From contig VBCG01000152.1 in NCBI GenBank assembly GCA_005881895.1, positions 1-36,407 on the forward strand: a stretch of DNA of 36,407 bases, in the 5' to 3' direction. A model generated the notes under the pieces. That model was not told the DNA's origin. It made no database searches and worked only from the letters and a program-made list of their open reading frames with translations. Positions 10,312 through 17,953 of the stretch are shown in pieces. The stretch comes from Betaproteobacteria bacterium (GTDB taxonomy: Bacteria; Pseudomonadota; Gammaproteobacteria; Burkholderiales; Casimicrobiaceae). The translations under genes and the position numbers were made by a program. The stretch's first letter is position 1. Every line of letters starts with the position of its first letter.

Positions 10312-11133
10312 ATGGAAGCCCCTCAACTGGTCCGGGAACTCGATCGCTTCGACGTGCGGCTTTTTACACTGGGCGGCACGCCGATCACGCTGTGGGACAT
10401 CGGCTTCGTCGTGGTCGGATTGATCGTCTTGTTCTGGTTCAGCGGCTTTCTCACACGCTGGCTCGATCGCCGCCTCGCCGGACATACGCATCTCGAAGCA
10501 ACGACGCGACATACGATCGGCTTGCTGGTTCGCTATACGACGCTGGTGATCGGATTCATGATCATCATGCAGGCGGCCGGCATCAATCTGACGACTTTCA
10601 CCGTCATCGCAGGGGCGATCGGCGTCGGCGTCGGTTTCGGCCTGCAGAATATCGTGAGCAACTTCGTCAGCGGATTGATCGTGATGTTCGAGCGGCCCGT
10701 GAGGCTCGGCGATCGCGTCGATATCGGCGGCATCGAGGGCAGCGTGGTCGAAATCGGCGCCCGTGCGACGACGGTGCTGACAAACGACAACGTCGCGGCC
10801 ATCGTGCCGAATCAGAAGCTCATCACCGAGACCGTGAAAAATTGGCGGCACGGCCACGGCGTTGGGCAGCTTCGCCTTGCCATCGCTGCGAAGTACGCTA
10901 ACGATCTCAACACGGTCCGTGACGCGATGCTGACCGTTGCGGCAGCGAATCCGGACGTTTTGCGGGACCCGGCACCGGTCGTCAGACTGACAACATTGAG
11001 CGGAGGAGCGATCGGGTTCGAGCTTCGCATACACACGTCGCTCGGCATCCCCAGCCATCCCGACTTGCTGAGCGCATTGCAGTTTGCGCTGATGCAGGAG
11101 CTCGCTAGCCGAAAAGTGGCGCTCAAGGAGTGA
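10312..11133 (+). CDS. Small-conductance mechanosensitive channel, MscS family
   Basis: This 273-aa inner-membrane protein has the minimal MscS architecture. Three hydrophobic helices (about 27-47, 68-90 and 93-125) are followed by a beta-domain and an alpha/beta C-terminal domain. The pore helix TM3 is recognisable from its small-residue pattern (VIAGAIGVGVGFGLQNIVSNFVSG). Next comes the diagnostic FERPVRLGDRVDIGGIEGSV and IVPNQKLITETVKNW. Length is close to E. coli MscS (286 aa). Family members open on membrane tension and release osmolytes after hypo-osmotic shock. It is divergent from the ArgE-like gene and 6 bases upstream of the secreted dehydrogenase-like gene, with which it is probably co-transcribed. 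Confidence 0.93.
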   Translation: MEAPQLVRELDRFDVRLFTLGGTPITLWDIGFVVVGLIVLFWFSGFLTRWLDRRLAGHTHLEATTRHTIGLLVRYTTLVIGFMIIMQAAGINLTTFTVIAGAIGVGVGFGLQNIVSNFVSGLIVMFERPVRLGDRVDIGGIEGSVVEIGARATTVLTNDNVAAIVPNQKLITETVKNWRHGHGVGQLRLAIAAKYANDLNTVRDAMLTVAAANPDVLRDPAPVVRLTTLSGGAIGFELRIHTSLGIPSHPDLLSALQFALMQELASRKVALKE

Positions 11134-11139
11134 GCCGGC

Positions 11140-12273
11140 ATGCGTTTCGACTTCACGAAGAAATCATGGCGCTTTATTGCCGTCGTTGCGACTCTCAGCG
11201 TCAATATTGCAGCAAGCCAATCATGCGCTGCCCAATCGCCCACGCTGGATCAGATCAAGCTTCCTCCGGGGTTCTCGATCGAGCTCGTTGCACGCGTACC
11301 GAGTGCGCGCGCGATGACATGGGGTGACCGGGGCACGCTGTTCGTCGGATCATCAGCAGGGAACGTTTACGCACTCACGTTCGCGGCGCCAAACGCCGGC
11401 GGCCAGGCGAGCGTCCATACGATCGCATCGGGATTGCGCGATCCCGGAGGTGTCGCGTTTCACAACGGCGCGCTATTCGTTTCCGCCGTCAGCCGCGTTC
11501 TGCGTTTTGACGACATAGAACATCGGGTGCAATCGCCGCCGGAACCGGTCGTCGTAACGGACAAGCTGCCGTCGGACGGACATCACGGGCGCAAATTCAT
11601 CGCCTTCGGCCCCGACGGCAAGCTGTATGTGAATGTGGGCGCGCCGTGCAACATCTGCGAGCCCGACCCCGAACGCTACGCGCACATCGAGCGAATGAAT
11701 GCTGACGGCTCCGGCCGCGAAACCGTTGCGCGAGGCGTGCGCAATTCGGTGGGCTTCGATTGGGATCCGCGCACGAAAGAGCTTTGGTTCACCGACAACG
11801 GCCGCGACATGCTCGGCGACGATGTGCCGCCCGACGAGCTCAATCATGTCACGAAAGTACCGCAGCATTTCGGCTATCCGTATTGCCATGGCGGCGATAT
11901 TTCCGATCCGGAATTCGGCAAGCAACATCCGTGCAGCGAATTCGTGCCGCCGGCGCGAAAGCTGGGTCCGCATGTCGCATCGCTCGGCATGCGGTTCTAT
12001 ACCGGGACGCAATTCCCGACCGCGTTTCGCAATCAGATTTTCATCGCCGAACACGGATCATGGAACCGCAGCCAGAAAATCGGCTATCGCGTCACGCTGG
12101 TCCGGCTCGACGCAGCCGGCAAAGCGGTCGCATACGAACCGTTCGCGGAAGGCTGGCTGCAGGGTGATCGCGTCTGGGGGAGACCGGCAGACGTGAGCGT
12201 CGCGCCGGACGGTTCGTTGTTCGTATCGGACGACACAGCCGGGGCGATTTACCGGATTCGATATCGCGGGTAG
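11140..12273 (+). CDS. Secreted sorbosone dehydrogenase-like beta-propeller (PQQ-dependent sugar dehydrogenase family)
   Basis: This 377-aa exported protein resembles the glucose/sorbosone dehydrogenase six-bladed propellers, which use PQQ to oxidise sugars in the periplasm. A signal peptide covers about residues 1-31 (basic start, hydrophobic FIAVVATLSVNIAAS, likely cut near SCAAQ). Family segments include IKLPPGFSIELVA, GRKFIAFGPDGKLYVNVGAPCNICEPD, GVRNSVGFDWDPRTKELWFTDNGRDMLGDD and FIAEHGSWNRS. Paired cysteines (CNIC, and C in YPYCHGGD with the later HPCSEF) suggest disulfides. The PQQ site cannot be confirmed by eye, and many relatives have no tested activity. It starts 6 bases after mscS. 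A two-hairpin region lies downstream. Confidence 0.82.
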   Translation: MRFDFTKKSWRFIAVVATLSVNIAASQSCAAQSPTLDQIKLPPGFSIELVARVPSARAMTWGDRGTLFVGSSAGNVYALTFAAPNAGGQASVHTIASGLRDPGGVAFHNGALFVSAVSRVLRFDDIEHRVQSPPEPVVVTDKLPSDGHHGRKFIAFGPDGKLYVNVGAPCNICEPDPERYAHIERMNADGSGRETVARGVRNSVGFDWDPRTKELWFTDNGRDMLGDDVPPDELNHVTKVPQHFGYPYCHGGDISDPEFGKQHPCSEFVPPARKLGPHVASLGMRFYTGTQFPTAFRNQIFIAEHGSWNRSQKIGYRVTLVRLDAAGKAVAYEPFAEGWLQGDRVWGRPADVSVAPDGSLFVSDDTAGAIYRIRYRG

Positions 12274-12293
12274 CGCATGACGTCTCTTCTAAG

Positions 12294-12351
12294 AGCGGCG
12301 TGAGCCGCTGCGCTCAGGGCTTCGACGTGGCGCAAATCACGTCGTCGAAGC
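12294..12351. other. Two consecutive hairpins downstream of the dehydrogenase-like gene
   Basis: The first is a perfect 6-bp stem closed by a GTGA tetraloop (AGCGGC-GTGA-GCCGCT, 12294-12309). The second is an 8-bp perfect stem (GCTTCGAC 12319-12326, GTCGAAGC 12344-12351) with further GTG/CAC pairing inside. Neither is followed by a T-run on either strand, so they are not classical intrinsic terminators. They may protect the mRNA 3' end or be a decayed repeat. The rest of 12352-12510 is GC-rich, low-complexity sequence in which I see no gene. Confidence 0.4.
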
Positions 12352-12516
12352 GGGACAGCCCGCCGCGGCCGTGAGCGTCGACCCAACGCCGCCGACACGG
12401 CCGCGCCGCCCGCGCCGCCCGCTTCGCCGACTGCGCCATAGGCGCCCCTCGCGCAGCAGCTCACCCCGCTTCGACGCGCTGTGTGATCCGCTGCGTTCGA
12501 CACAAACAAATGACAC

Positions 12517-12547
12517 AAAAAATTCGCCGGCACGAAGCCGGCGAATT
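12517..12547 (-). terminator. Intrinsic terminator of the Tyr/Pro-rich exported protein gene
   Basis: An 11-bp perfect inverted repeat (AATTCGCCGGC 12521-12531, GCCGGCGAATT 12537-12547) encloses a 5-base loop. An A-run at 12517-12522 becomes a U-run on the minus-strand transcript. It begins 25 bases after the stop codon of the minus-strand gene ending at 12572. This is a textbook Rho-independent terminator. Confidence 0.85.
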
Positions 12548-12571
12548 CACGTGAAAAAGTTAACGGTTGGC

Positions 12572-12862
12572 TCACCAGCGGTACCCGTAGTAGGCGGGAC
12601 CGTAGCCGTATGCGTACGGCCTATAGACTGGTACCGGACGGTACACGACCGGAGGTGGCGCGTAGTAATACGATCGGTAATAAGGCCTGTAATAGGGCCT
12701 GTAATAAGGACCATAGTAATACGGTGAGCCCGCGCTTATGGCGACGCCAGGGACACCGATCGAAACGCTCCATGAATCACGCGCCGACGCAGCAGGTGCG
12801 ACGGCAAGGCCCACTGCCAACGTGCCGGCAAGGGCGGATGCAAGAACAATTCGTCGGAACAT
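12572..12862 (-). CDS. Small exported Tyr/Pro-rich protein (PXPV-repeat-like)
   Basis: This 96-aa predicted secreted protein has a signal peptide, FRRIVLASALAGTLAVGLAV, with cleavage near APAASA. The mature part starts RDSWSVSIGVPGVAISAG and becomes a low-complexity tract of YYYGPYYRPYYRPYYR and VVYRPVPVYRPYAYG units. The repeat style resembles the small PXPV-repeat proteins common in Burkholderiales, whose role is unknown. The start is set by a strong AAAGGAG 8 bases before the ATG at 12862. Longer in-frame starts lack one. It is a stand-alone gene with its own terminator (12517-12547), divergent from the ABC binding protein gene. Confidence 0.8.
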   Translation of the reverse strand: MFRRIVLASALAGTLAVGLAVAPAASARDSWSVSIGVPGVAISAGSPYYYGPYYRPYYRPYYRSYYYAPPPVVYRPVPVYRPYAYGYGPAYYGYRW

Positions 12863-13097
12863 ACGTGTCTCCTTTCCCATTATTAATAGACAAGCGCCCG
12901 TTGGGCAGGTTCCGGTGTTTTTTGGGGCGTAGTCTGAACCACGAGCCCAAAAACGCCCCATGGAAGCAGGGCGTTGACGGCCGATGGCGACGTTGCTTTT
13001 TGTTACAACCGCGGCCCATGCGCTATTCTTCCGATAGGCATCGACAAGCGATAGTGCGATGCTTCATAACCGGGCGCGCTATCCCGAGGTAATACCC

Positions 13098-14687
13098 ATG
13101 CTTTCCATGCTCCGCTTCCTGGCCGGTCTCGGCACGTTCGGCGTCGCGCTCGCTGCGGTCGCCGCCAACTTGACCATTGGCCTCGGCACCGATGTCACGG
13201 CAATCGACCCCCACTATCACAACCTGACGCCGAACAATAATGTCGCGGCGCACATCTACGGTTACCTGGTCGAGCGCAATGAAAAGTCGCAGCCGATCCC
13301 GGGCCTGGCTACCGAATGGAAAACGCTTGATCCGACGACGTGGGAATTCAAGCTGCGCAGAGGGGTCAAGTTCCACGACGGCAGCGAATTCACCGCCGCC
13401 GATGTCGTCGCGTCGATTGAGCGCGTGCCCAAAGTTCCCAACAGCCCTTCGCCGTTCACTGCATACACCAAACAGATCCAGAAAATCGAAGTCGTCGATC
13501 CCTACACGATCCGCTTCAAGACCGCGACGCCTTATCCGTTGATGCCGACCGACTTGACGCAGGTCGCGATCATCTCGAAGCAGTTCGCCACCGCATCGAC
13601 CGAAGACTTCAACAGCGGTAAGGCAGCGATCGGGACCGGTCCGTACAAGGTCGTCAAGTATGTGAAAAGCGACCGACTCGAGCTTGCACGCAATGACAAT
13701 TATTGGGGTGTCAAGACGCCGTGGGAAAAAGTGACGCTCCGGATACTTCCCAACGACGCGACGCGCGTTGCCGCATTGCTGTCGGGCGATGTGCAGGTGA
13801 TCGAGAACGTTCCGACGTCCGATGCGGCGAGGATGAAGTCCGATAAGCACGTTTCGGTTTTCCGCGTCGTCGCCGATCGTCTGATTTATCTTCACTTGGA
13901 CAGCGATCGCGACGTCTCGCCGTTCGTCACCGATAGGGCTGGCGCGCCGCTCGCGAAAAATCCGCTCAAGGATCCGCGCGTGCGCAAGGCCTTGTCGAAG
14001 GCGATCAACCGGCCGGCGATTGTCGAGCGCGTGATGGAAGCCGAGGCACTTCCTTCTGGACAGCTCGTGGCTGATTTTCTGTTCGGCTCGACAAAGAATC
14101 TTCAACCGGAAAAGTACGATCCCGAAGGTGCAAAAAAGCTGCTCGCCGAGGCAGGCTATCCAAACGGCTTCGGCATCACGATCCATGCGCCGAACAATCG
14201 CTACGTGAACGATGCCAAGATCGCGCAGACCGTCGCGCAAATGCTGTCGCGTATCGGCGTCGACACCAAAGTCGTCACGATGCCGTCGGCAACCTACTTC
14301 ACGCAGGCGACCGACCTCAAGTTCAGCTTCATGTTGCTCGGCTGGAGCACGGGCACCGGCGAAGCGTCATCCGCATTGAAGGCGCTGTTGATGACGTACA
14401 ACCGCGACAAGGGATATGGCACCGCCAACCGCGGCCGCTATTCGAACAGCAAGGTCGACGCGCTGACCGAAGACGCGCTGCAGACCGTCGATGACGTCAA
14501 GCGCGAAGCGTATTTGCAGCGCGCAACCGAGCTCGCGATCAATGACACGGGGATCATTCCGCTGCATTTCCAGGTGAACCTGTGGGCGACGCGCGACGGC
14601 ATCACATATACCCCGCGCGTGGACGAGCAGACGCTCGCGTGGAAGTTCAGGCCGGCGGGCTCGAAGGACGTGCTGGCGGGACGCTGA
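13098..14687 (+). CDS. Peptide-type ABC transporter substrate-binding protein (SBP_bac_5)
   Basis: This 529-aa periplasmic binding protein belongs to the DppA/OppA family. A signal peptide occupies about residues 1-24 (LRFLAGLGTFGVALAAVAA). Family motifs include VAAHIYGYLVERNEKSQPIPGLATEWK, WEFKLRRGVKFHDGSEFTAADV, GTGPYKVVKYV and DPRVRKALSKAINRPAIVERVM, with a C-terminal DTGIIPLHFQ. The ATG at 13098 follows GAGGT at a normal distance. An upstream in-frame ATG at 13059 would put a charged stretch before the signal peptide. No permease or ATPase gene is adjacent, so it is an orphan component here and must work with a transporter encoded elsewhere. The ligand (peptide, amine, opine or glutathione type) cannot be predicted. 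Confidence 0.9.
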   Translation: MLSMLRFLAGLGTFGVALAAVAANLTIGLGTDVTAIDPHYHNLTPNNNVAAHIYGYLVERNEKSQPIPGLATEWKTLDPTTWEFKLRRGVKFHDGSEFTAADVVASIERVPKVPNSPSPFTAYTKQIQKIEVVDPYTIRFKTATPYPLMPTDLTQVAIISKQFATASTEDFNSGKAAIGTGPYKVVKYVKSDRLELARNDNYWGVKTPWEKVTLRILPNDATRVAALLSGDVQVIENVPTSDAARMKSDKHVSVFRVVADRLIYLHLDSDRDVSPFVTDRAGAPLAKNPLKDPRVRKALSKAINRPAIVERVMEAEALPSGQLVADFLFGSTKNLQPEKYDPEGAKKLLAEAGYPNGFGITIHAPNNRYVNDAKIAQTVAQMLSRIGVDTKVVTMPSATYFTQATDLKFSFMLLGWSTGTGEASSALKALLMTYNRDKGYGTANRGRYSNSKVDALTEDALQTVDDVKREAYLQRATELAINDTGIIPLHFQVNLWATRDGITYTPRVDEQTLAWKFRPAGSKDVLAGR

Positions 14688-14762
14688 ACGACATTAGGTC
14701 CGGTAAGCAGTTCTTTCCACGCATTTCTGCAACCTAACCATCATCCTGCGGCACGGCTAGCA

Positions 14763-15518
14763 ATGCGGCTCGCCGATAAGATCGCGATCGTTACCGGCGC
14801 CGGCTCCGGGTTCGGGCGCGGCATCGCCACGCGATTCGCCGCCGAGGGCGCGAAAGTCGTCGTCAACGACATTCATCAAGCGCATGGCCGCGAAACGGTC
14901 GACGCCATCGTCGGCGCGGGCGGCGTCGCGAAGTTTTTCGCCGGCAATGTTGCGGTCGACGCAGACGTCAAAGGCTTGGTCGATTTTGCATTGGCCGCTT
15001 TCGGCGGGCTGACAACGATCGTCAACAATGCGGGAACGACGCACCGCAATCAACCGATGCTCGACGTCACCGAGGCGGAGTTCGACCGCATTTACGCCGT
15101 CAACGTGAAAAGCCTGTACCTGACTGCGCGACACGCCGTTCCGCATTTTCGACGTCAGCGCGATGGCGCCTTCATCACGATTGCATCGACCGCCGGCGTA
15201 CGCCCGCGTCCGGGTCTCACCTGGTACAACGGCAGCAAGGGCGCTGCAATCGTCACATCGCGTTCGATGGCAGCGGAGCTCGCGCGCGACAACATCCGCG
15301 TCAACGTCATCAATCCGGTGGCCGGCGAAACGGCGATGCTCGCGGACTTCATGGGCGAAGACACACCGCAGAAACGCGCGCAATTCATCGCGACGATTCC
15401 GCTCGGCCGCTTGTCGCAACCGTCGGACGTCGCAACGGCTGCGGTGTTTTTCGCGTCCCATGAAGCGGCGTTCATCACCGGCGCCTGTCTCGAAGTCGAC
15501 GGCGGTCGTTGCGTGTAA
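14763..15518 (+). CDS. Short-chain dehydrogenase/reductase (SDR), classical type
   Basis: This 251-aa cytoplasmic oxidoreductase has the classical SDR layout. The cofactor loop TGAGSGFG begins at T11, and an Asp after beta-2 (VVVND, D36) suggests NAD(H) preference. NNAG is at 88-91, the catalytic triad reads S142, Y155, K159 (WYNGSKGA), and the C-terminus ends GACLEVDGG. Members of this group reduce or oxidise 3-oxoacyl or secondary alcohol substrates, and the substrate here is unknown. The gene is followed after 6 bases by the stump of a Bcr/CflA transporter, with which it was probably co-transcribed before that gene was lost. Confidence 0.9.
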   Translation: MRLADKIAIVTGAGSGFGRGIATRFAAEGAKVVVNDIHQAHGRETVDAIVGAGGVAKFFAGNVAVDADVKGLVDFALAAFGGLTTIVNNAGTTHRNQPMLDVTEAEFDRIYAVNVKSLYLTARHAVPHFRRQRDGAFITIASTAGVRPRPGLTWYNGSKGAAIVTSRSMAAELARDNIRVNVINPVAGETAMLADFMGEDTPQKRAQFIATIPLGRLSQPSDVATAAVFFASHEAAFITGACLEVDGGRCV

Positions 15519-15524
15519 TTGCCA

Positions 15525-15629
15525 ATGCTAAAGCCCGATTCACCGGCGATCCCGCTGATGCTGGGCGCGCTCATCGCGATCGCGCCGCTCGCGATGGACA
15601 TCTATCTGGCGTCGATGCGATCGATGTAG
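15525..15629 (+). pseudogene. 5' stump of a Bcr/CflA-family drug-resistance MFS transporter
   Basis: Thirty-four codons start at an ATG 6 bases after the SDR stop and read MLKPDSPAIPLMLGALIAIA then PLAMDIYLASMRSM before TAG. The hydrophobic run followed by PLAMDIYLASM matches the first transmembrane helix and the conserved (S/A)xDMYLPxxP entry of Bcr/CflA efflux proteins, which are normally about 400 aa. Everything after helix 1 is missing. The TAG is one base before the end of the convergent CoA-transferase gene, so a deletion probably joined the two. The homology is recognised by eye over about 25 residues. Confidence 0.65.
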
Positions 15630-15630
15630 G

Positions 15631-16839
15631 TCAAGTCACGCCGCGCTGCCTGAGATCCGCGAGCGCCGCGTCGTCGTAGCCGAGCGAGCGCAAGACTTCG
15701 GCGGTGTGCTCGCCGAGTTTCGGACCGCCATCATCGAAGTCACCCGGCGTATCCGACAACTTCGGCACAACGCCCGGCACTTTCAGCCGAGAGCCGTCGG
15801 CCAGCGTAATTTCGCGGATCATTGCGCGCGCGGCATAGTGCGCGTCGGCCACGATATCGCGAATCGAATAGATCTTCGACGCCGGCACATCGGCTTTGTC
15901 CATCGCCGCCAACACTTCGTCCGGCGAACGGGCGCGTGTCCATGCCTCGATTTCGCCATCGAGCCACTGCTGGCGGAGCGCACGACCGTCGTTCTGCGCC
16001 AACGATGCGTCGCCGGCGAGATCATCGCGCCCCATCGCGAGACAGAGCCGCTTGAAAATCGAGTCGCCGTTCCCCGCGATCAGCACGAAGCTGCCATCGC
16101 TGCATAGATACGCGGACGTCGGCGCGATGCCCGGAAGAATCGAGCCCGTCCGCTCGCGCACCACGCCGAACGCGTCGAATTCCGGCAACATCGATTCCAT
16201 CACGGAAAACACCGACTCATAGAGCGCGACATCGACAACCTGACCCTTGCCGGTTCGATGACGCGCCTCGATCGCGAACATCGCGCCGATCACGCCGTAG
16301 AGCGCCGACAGCGTGTCGCCGATTGAGACGCCGACACGCGACGGCGGCCGGTCCGGTGTGCCGGTCACGTAGCGAAGACCGCCCATTGCTTCGCCGATCA
16401 CGCCAAATCCCGGCCGGTGTCGATAAGGCCCCGTCTGCCCGTACCCTGATATGCGCACCATCACCAGACCCGCGTTGACGCTCGACAGCGATTCGTAATC
16501 GAGCCCCCATTGCTCGAGCGTGCCCGGGCGGAAATTTTCGACCAGGATATCGGCGCGCTCAATCAACTTGCGCGCGATCGCCTGACCTTCGGGCTTGCGC
16601 AGATCGAGCGTCACCGAACGCTTGTTGCGCGACTGCACGTGCCACCACAACGACGTGCCGTCTTTCAGGTAGCGCCATTTGCGCAGCGCATCGCCGACGC
16701 CGGGCGGCTCGATTTTCACGACATCGGCACCGAATTCCGCCAGGATCTTGGCGCAGAACGGCCCGGCGATCAGCGCGCCCATTTCGACGATTTGCAAACC
16801 TGCCAGAGGGCGGCCTCGATCGGGCCGGGACGCTGTCAC
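15631..16839 (-). CDS. Class III (CaiB/BaiF family) CoA-transferase
   Basis: This 402-aa enzyme transfers CoA between carboxylic acids through an enzyme-bound mixed anhydride. It has the N-terminal LAGLQIVEMGALIAGPFCAKILAEFGADVVKIEPP, RNKRSVTLDLRKPEGQAI, ENFRPGTLEQWGLDY and RISGYGQTGPYRHRPGFGVIGEAMGG. The catalytic Asp fits D175 in VSIGDTLSALYGVIGAM. Length is typical for a full monomer of the interlocked dimer. The start overlaps the upstream unknown gene by 4 bases (ATGA), so the two are translationally coupled. The nearby TRAP carboxylate transporter and SDR suggest a role in organic-acid catabolism. The acid pair cannot be predicted. Confidence 0.92.
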   Translation of the reverse strand: MTASRPDRGRPLAGLQIVEMGALIAGPFCAKILAEFGADVVKIEPPGVGDALRKWRYLKDGTSLWWHVQSRNKRSVTLDLRKPEGQAIARKLIERADILVENFRPGTLEQWGLDYESLSSVNAGLVMVRISGYGQTGPYRHRPGFGVIGEAMGGLRYVTGTPDRPPSRVGVSIGDTLSALYGVIGAMFAIEARHRTGKGQVVDVALYESVFSVMESMLPEFDAFGVVRERTGSILPGIAPTSAYLCSDGSFVLIAGNGDSIFKRLCLAMGRDDLAGDASLAQNDGRALRQQWLDGEIEAWTRARSPDEVLAAMDKADVPASKIYSIRDIVADAHYAARAMIREITLADGSRLKVPGVVPKLSDTPGDFDDGGPKLGEHTAEVLRSLGYDDAALADLRQRGVT

Positions 16840-17330
16840 TGCCGCACTATGATCTGTTGCTCGATTTCGGACACGATCGGCGTTGCGCCATCGATACCCA
16901 TACGCTTCACGAGCACCGCCGCGACGTCGCGTAACAGGTCGTGTAGTTCGTGCAAGTTCGCGGCTTTTTGCAGACGCATCATAAGGCCATAGCCGCGAAA
17001 GCCCAGATGGCTGTTGATTGCGTCGCTCATCATTTGCTGCGCTCGGAGGTAGCGCTCGACGTCGGCTTCGCTGCGCTGCGGCTCCATCGCGCCGTTGACG
17101 GCAGCGCTCGGCGCGGAGAACTTTGGCGCAACCAGCCCCTGAATCGCGAGCGTTTCAAAGGCTTGATCGTCAAGCCCCAATGCGCGTGCCTTTTCGAGCA
17201 CGTTGGCAACCGTGCGATTGCCGTCGATCATGATGAGGAGACTCCGCAGCGGAAGCGGGAGGTTCAGGTGGCGTTCCCTGAGCTCGCGCACGCCCAGCTC
17301 GGTCTTGGTGTAGATGTCGCTGCTGTGCAT
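16836..17330 (-). CDS. Uncharacterised 164-aa protein coupled to CoA-transferase
   Basis: I do not recognise a named family. The protein is soluble, with no signal peptide or membrane helix. Residues 10-70 (ELGVRELRERHLNLPLPLRS then LLIMIDGNRTVANVLEKARALGL and FETLAIQGLV) look like a small helical or winged-helix module. Residues 75-90 form a Pro/Ala-rich linker. Residues 90-164 are mostly amphipathic helix (ADVERYLRAQQMMSDAINSH; LQKAANLHELHDLLRDVAAV). The gene ends inside the CoA-transferase start (ATGA overlap). It is divergent from the TRAP genes across an 86-base gap holding a conspicuous hairpin. A regulatory or sensory role is a guess only. Confidence 0.75.
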   Translation of the reverse strand: MHSSDIYTKTELGVRELRERHLNLPLPLRSLLIMIDGNRTVANVLEKARALGLDDQAFETLAIQGLVAPKFSAPSAAVNGAMEPQRSEADVERYLRAQQMMSDAINSHLGFRGYGLMMRLQKAANLHELHDLLRDVAAVLVKRMGIDGATPIVSEIEQQIIVRQ

Positions 17331-17340
17331 CGAAATAGAG

Positions 17341-17371
17341 TCTCGTGGGGGCCGAGAGGCCTTTCACGAGA
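17341..17371. promoter_or_regulatory. Near-perfect dyad/hairpin between divergent TRAP and unknown-protein genes
   Basis: TCTCGTG (17341-17347) pairs perfectly with CACGAGA (17365-17371). Inside, GGCC-GAGA-GGCC (17350-17361) forms a second perfect stem with a GNRA-type tetraloop, and G-U pairs join the two. Only one base is left unpaired. No T-run follows on either strand, so it is not a terminator. It sits 45 bases before dctQ and 10 bases before the divergent gene, a position suited to an operator or a 5'-UTR structure. Confidence 0.5.
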
Positions 17372-17416
17372 ATAAAGCAATACTTATACCAAAAAAGGAA
17401 GAGAATCGGCGCGGCC

Positions 17417-17953
17417 ATGCCCATCGAGCGACCCTCCGGCGGACGTTTAGCGCGATTCGACGCGGTTTTCCTGCGCGCCAATCGCGCTTTGCTGATCCTG
17501 TTGCTCGCAGCGATGGCGCTGATGGTGTTCGCGAACGTCGCGCTGCGTTTCCTCACGAACCACTCGATCCTGTGGGTCGAAGAGGTGTCGCGTTACGCGA
17601 TGATCTGGCTGACTTTTTTGGGCGCCGGGCTCGTGCTTCGTCACGGCGGGCATATCGGGATCGACACATTGCAAGAGCGACTCCCAAAGTGGGCGCCAAC
17701 GCTTCGCGCAATGATCTTTGCGCTGGTGCTCGGCTTTTGCGCGTTCATGGCATGGATCGGCGCGCGGTACGCGACGCTCACGTGGCACCAAACGACGCCC
17801 GTGCTGCAAATACCGGTCGGTTTCGTCTATCTCGCGCTGCCGGCCGGGTTCGTGCTGCTGATCATGCACCTGTTGCTGATGGCGGCACCTTATGTCCGCC
17901 GCAGCGAATTCATTGTTGACGCCGAATTTGATCCGGACGCGGCGAAGCTGTGA
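17417..17953 (+). CDS. dctQ: TRAP transporter small membrane subunit (DctQ-type)
   Basis: This 178-aa inner-membrane protein with four hydrophobic helices (about residues 25-45, 60-78, 100-120 and 140-160) is the small subunit of a tripartite ATP-independent periplasmic transporter. The family-typical LWVEEVSRYAMIWLTFLGAG and LRHGGHIGIDTL segments are present. The ATG at 17417 gives a normal DctQ N-terminus; a longer ATG at 17345 would add a Lys/Arg-rich, non-conserved lead. Its TGA overlaps the GTG start of the large subunit. Family members carry carboxylates or sulfonates driven by sodium, together with the large subunit and a periplasmic binding protein. Confidence 0.92.
   Translation: MPIERPSGGRLARFDAVFLRANRALLILLLAAMALMVFANVALRFLTNHSILWVEEVSRYAMIWLTFLGAGLVLRHGGHIGIDTLQERLPKWAPTLRAMIFALVLGFCAFMAWIGARYATLTWHQTTPVLQIPVGFVYLALPAGFVLLIMHLLLMAAPYVRRSEFIVDAEFDPDAAKL

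Noticed and set aside
10164-10313. Longer ATG start for the ArgE-like gene at 10313
   Set aside because: It would overlap the divergent mscS start and add 50 non-conserved residues.
12918-12960. TGGGGCGT/ACGCCCCA hairpin beside a T6 run, considered as a terminator
   Set aside because: The T-run precedes the stem on the plus strand, and on the minus strand the run is A, so it is not an intrinsic terminator; it may only be a dyad upstream of the Tyr/Pro-rich gene.
14694-14738. TTAGGT/ACCTAA inverted pair upstream of the SDR
   Set aside because: Only 6 bp with a 31-base gap; likely chance.
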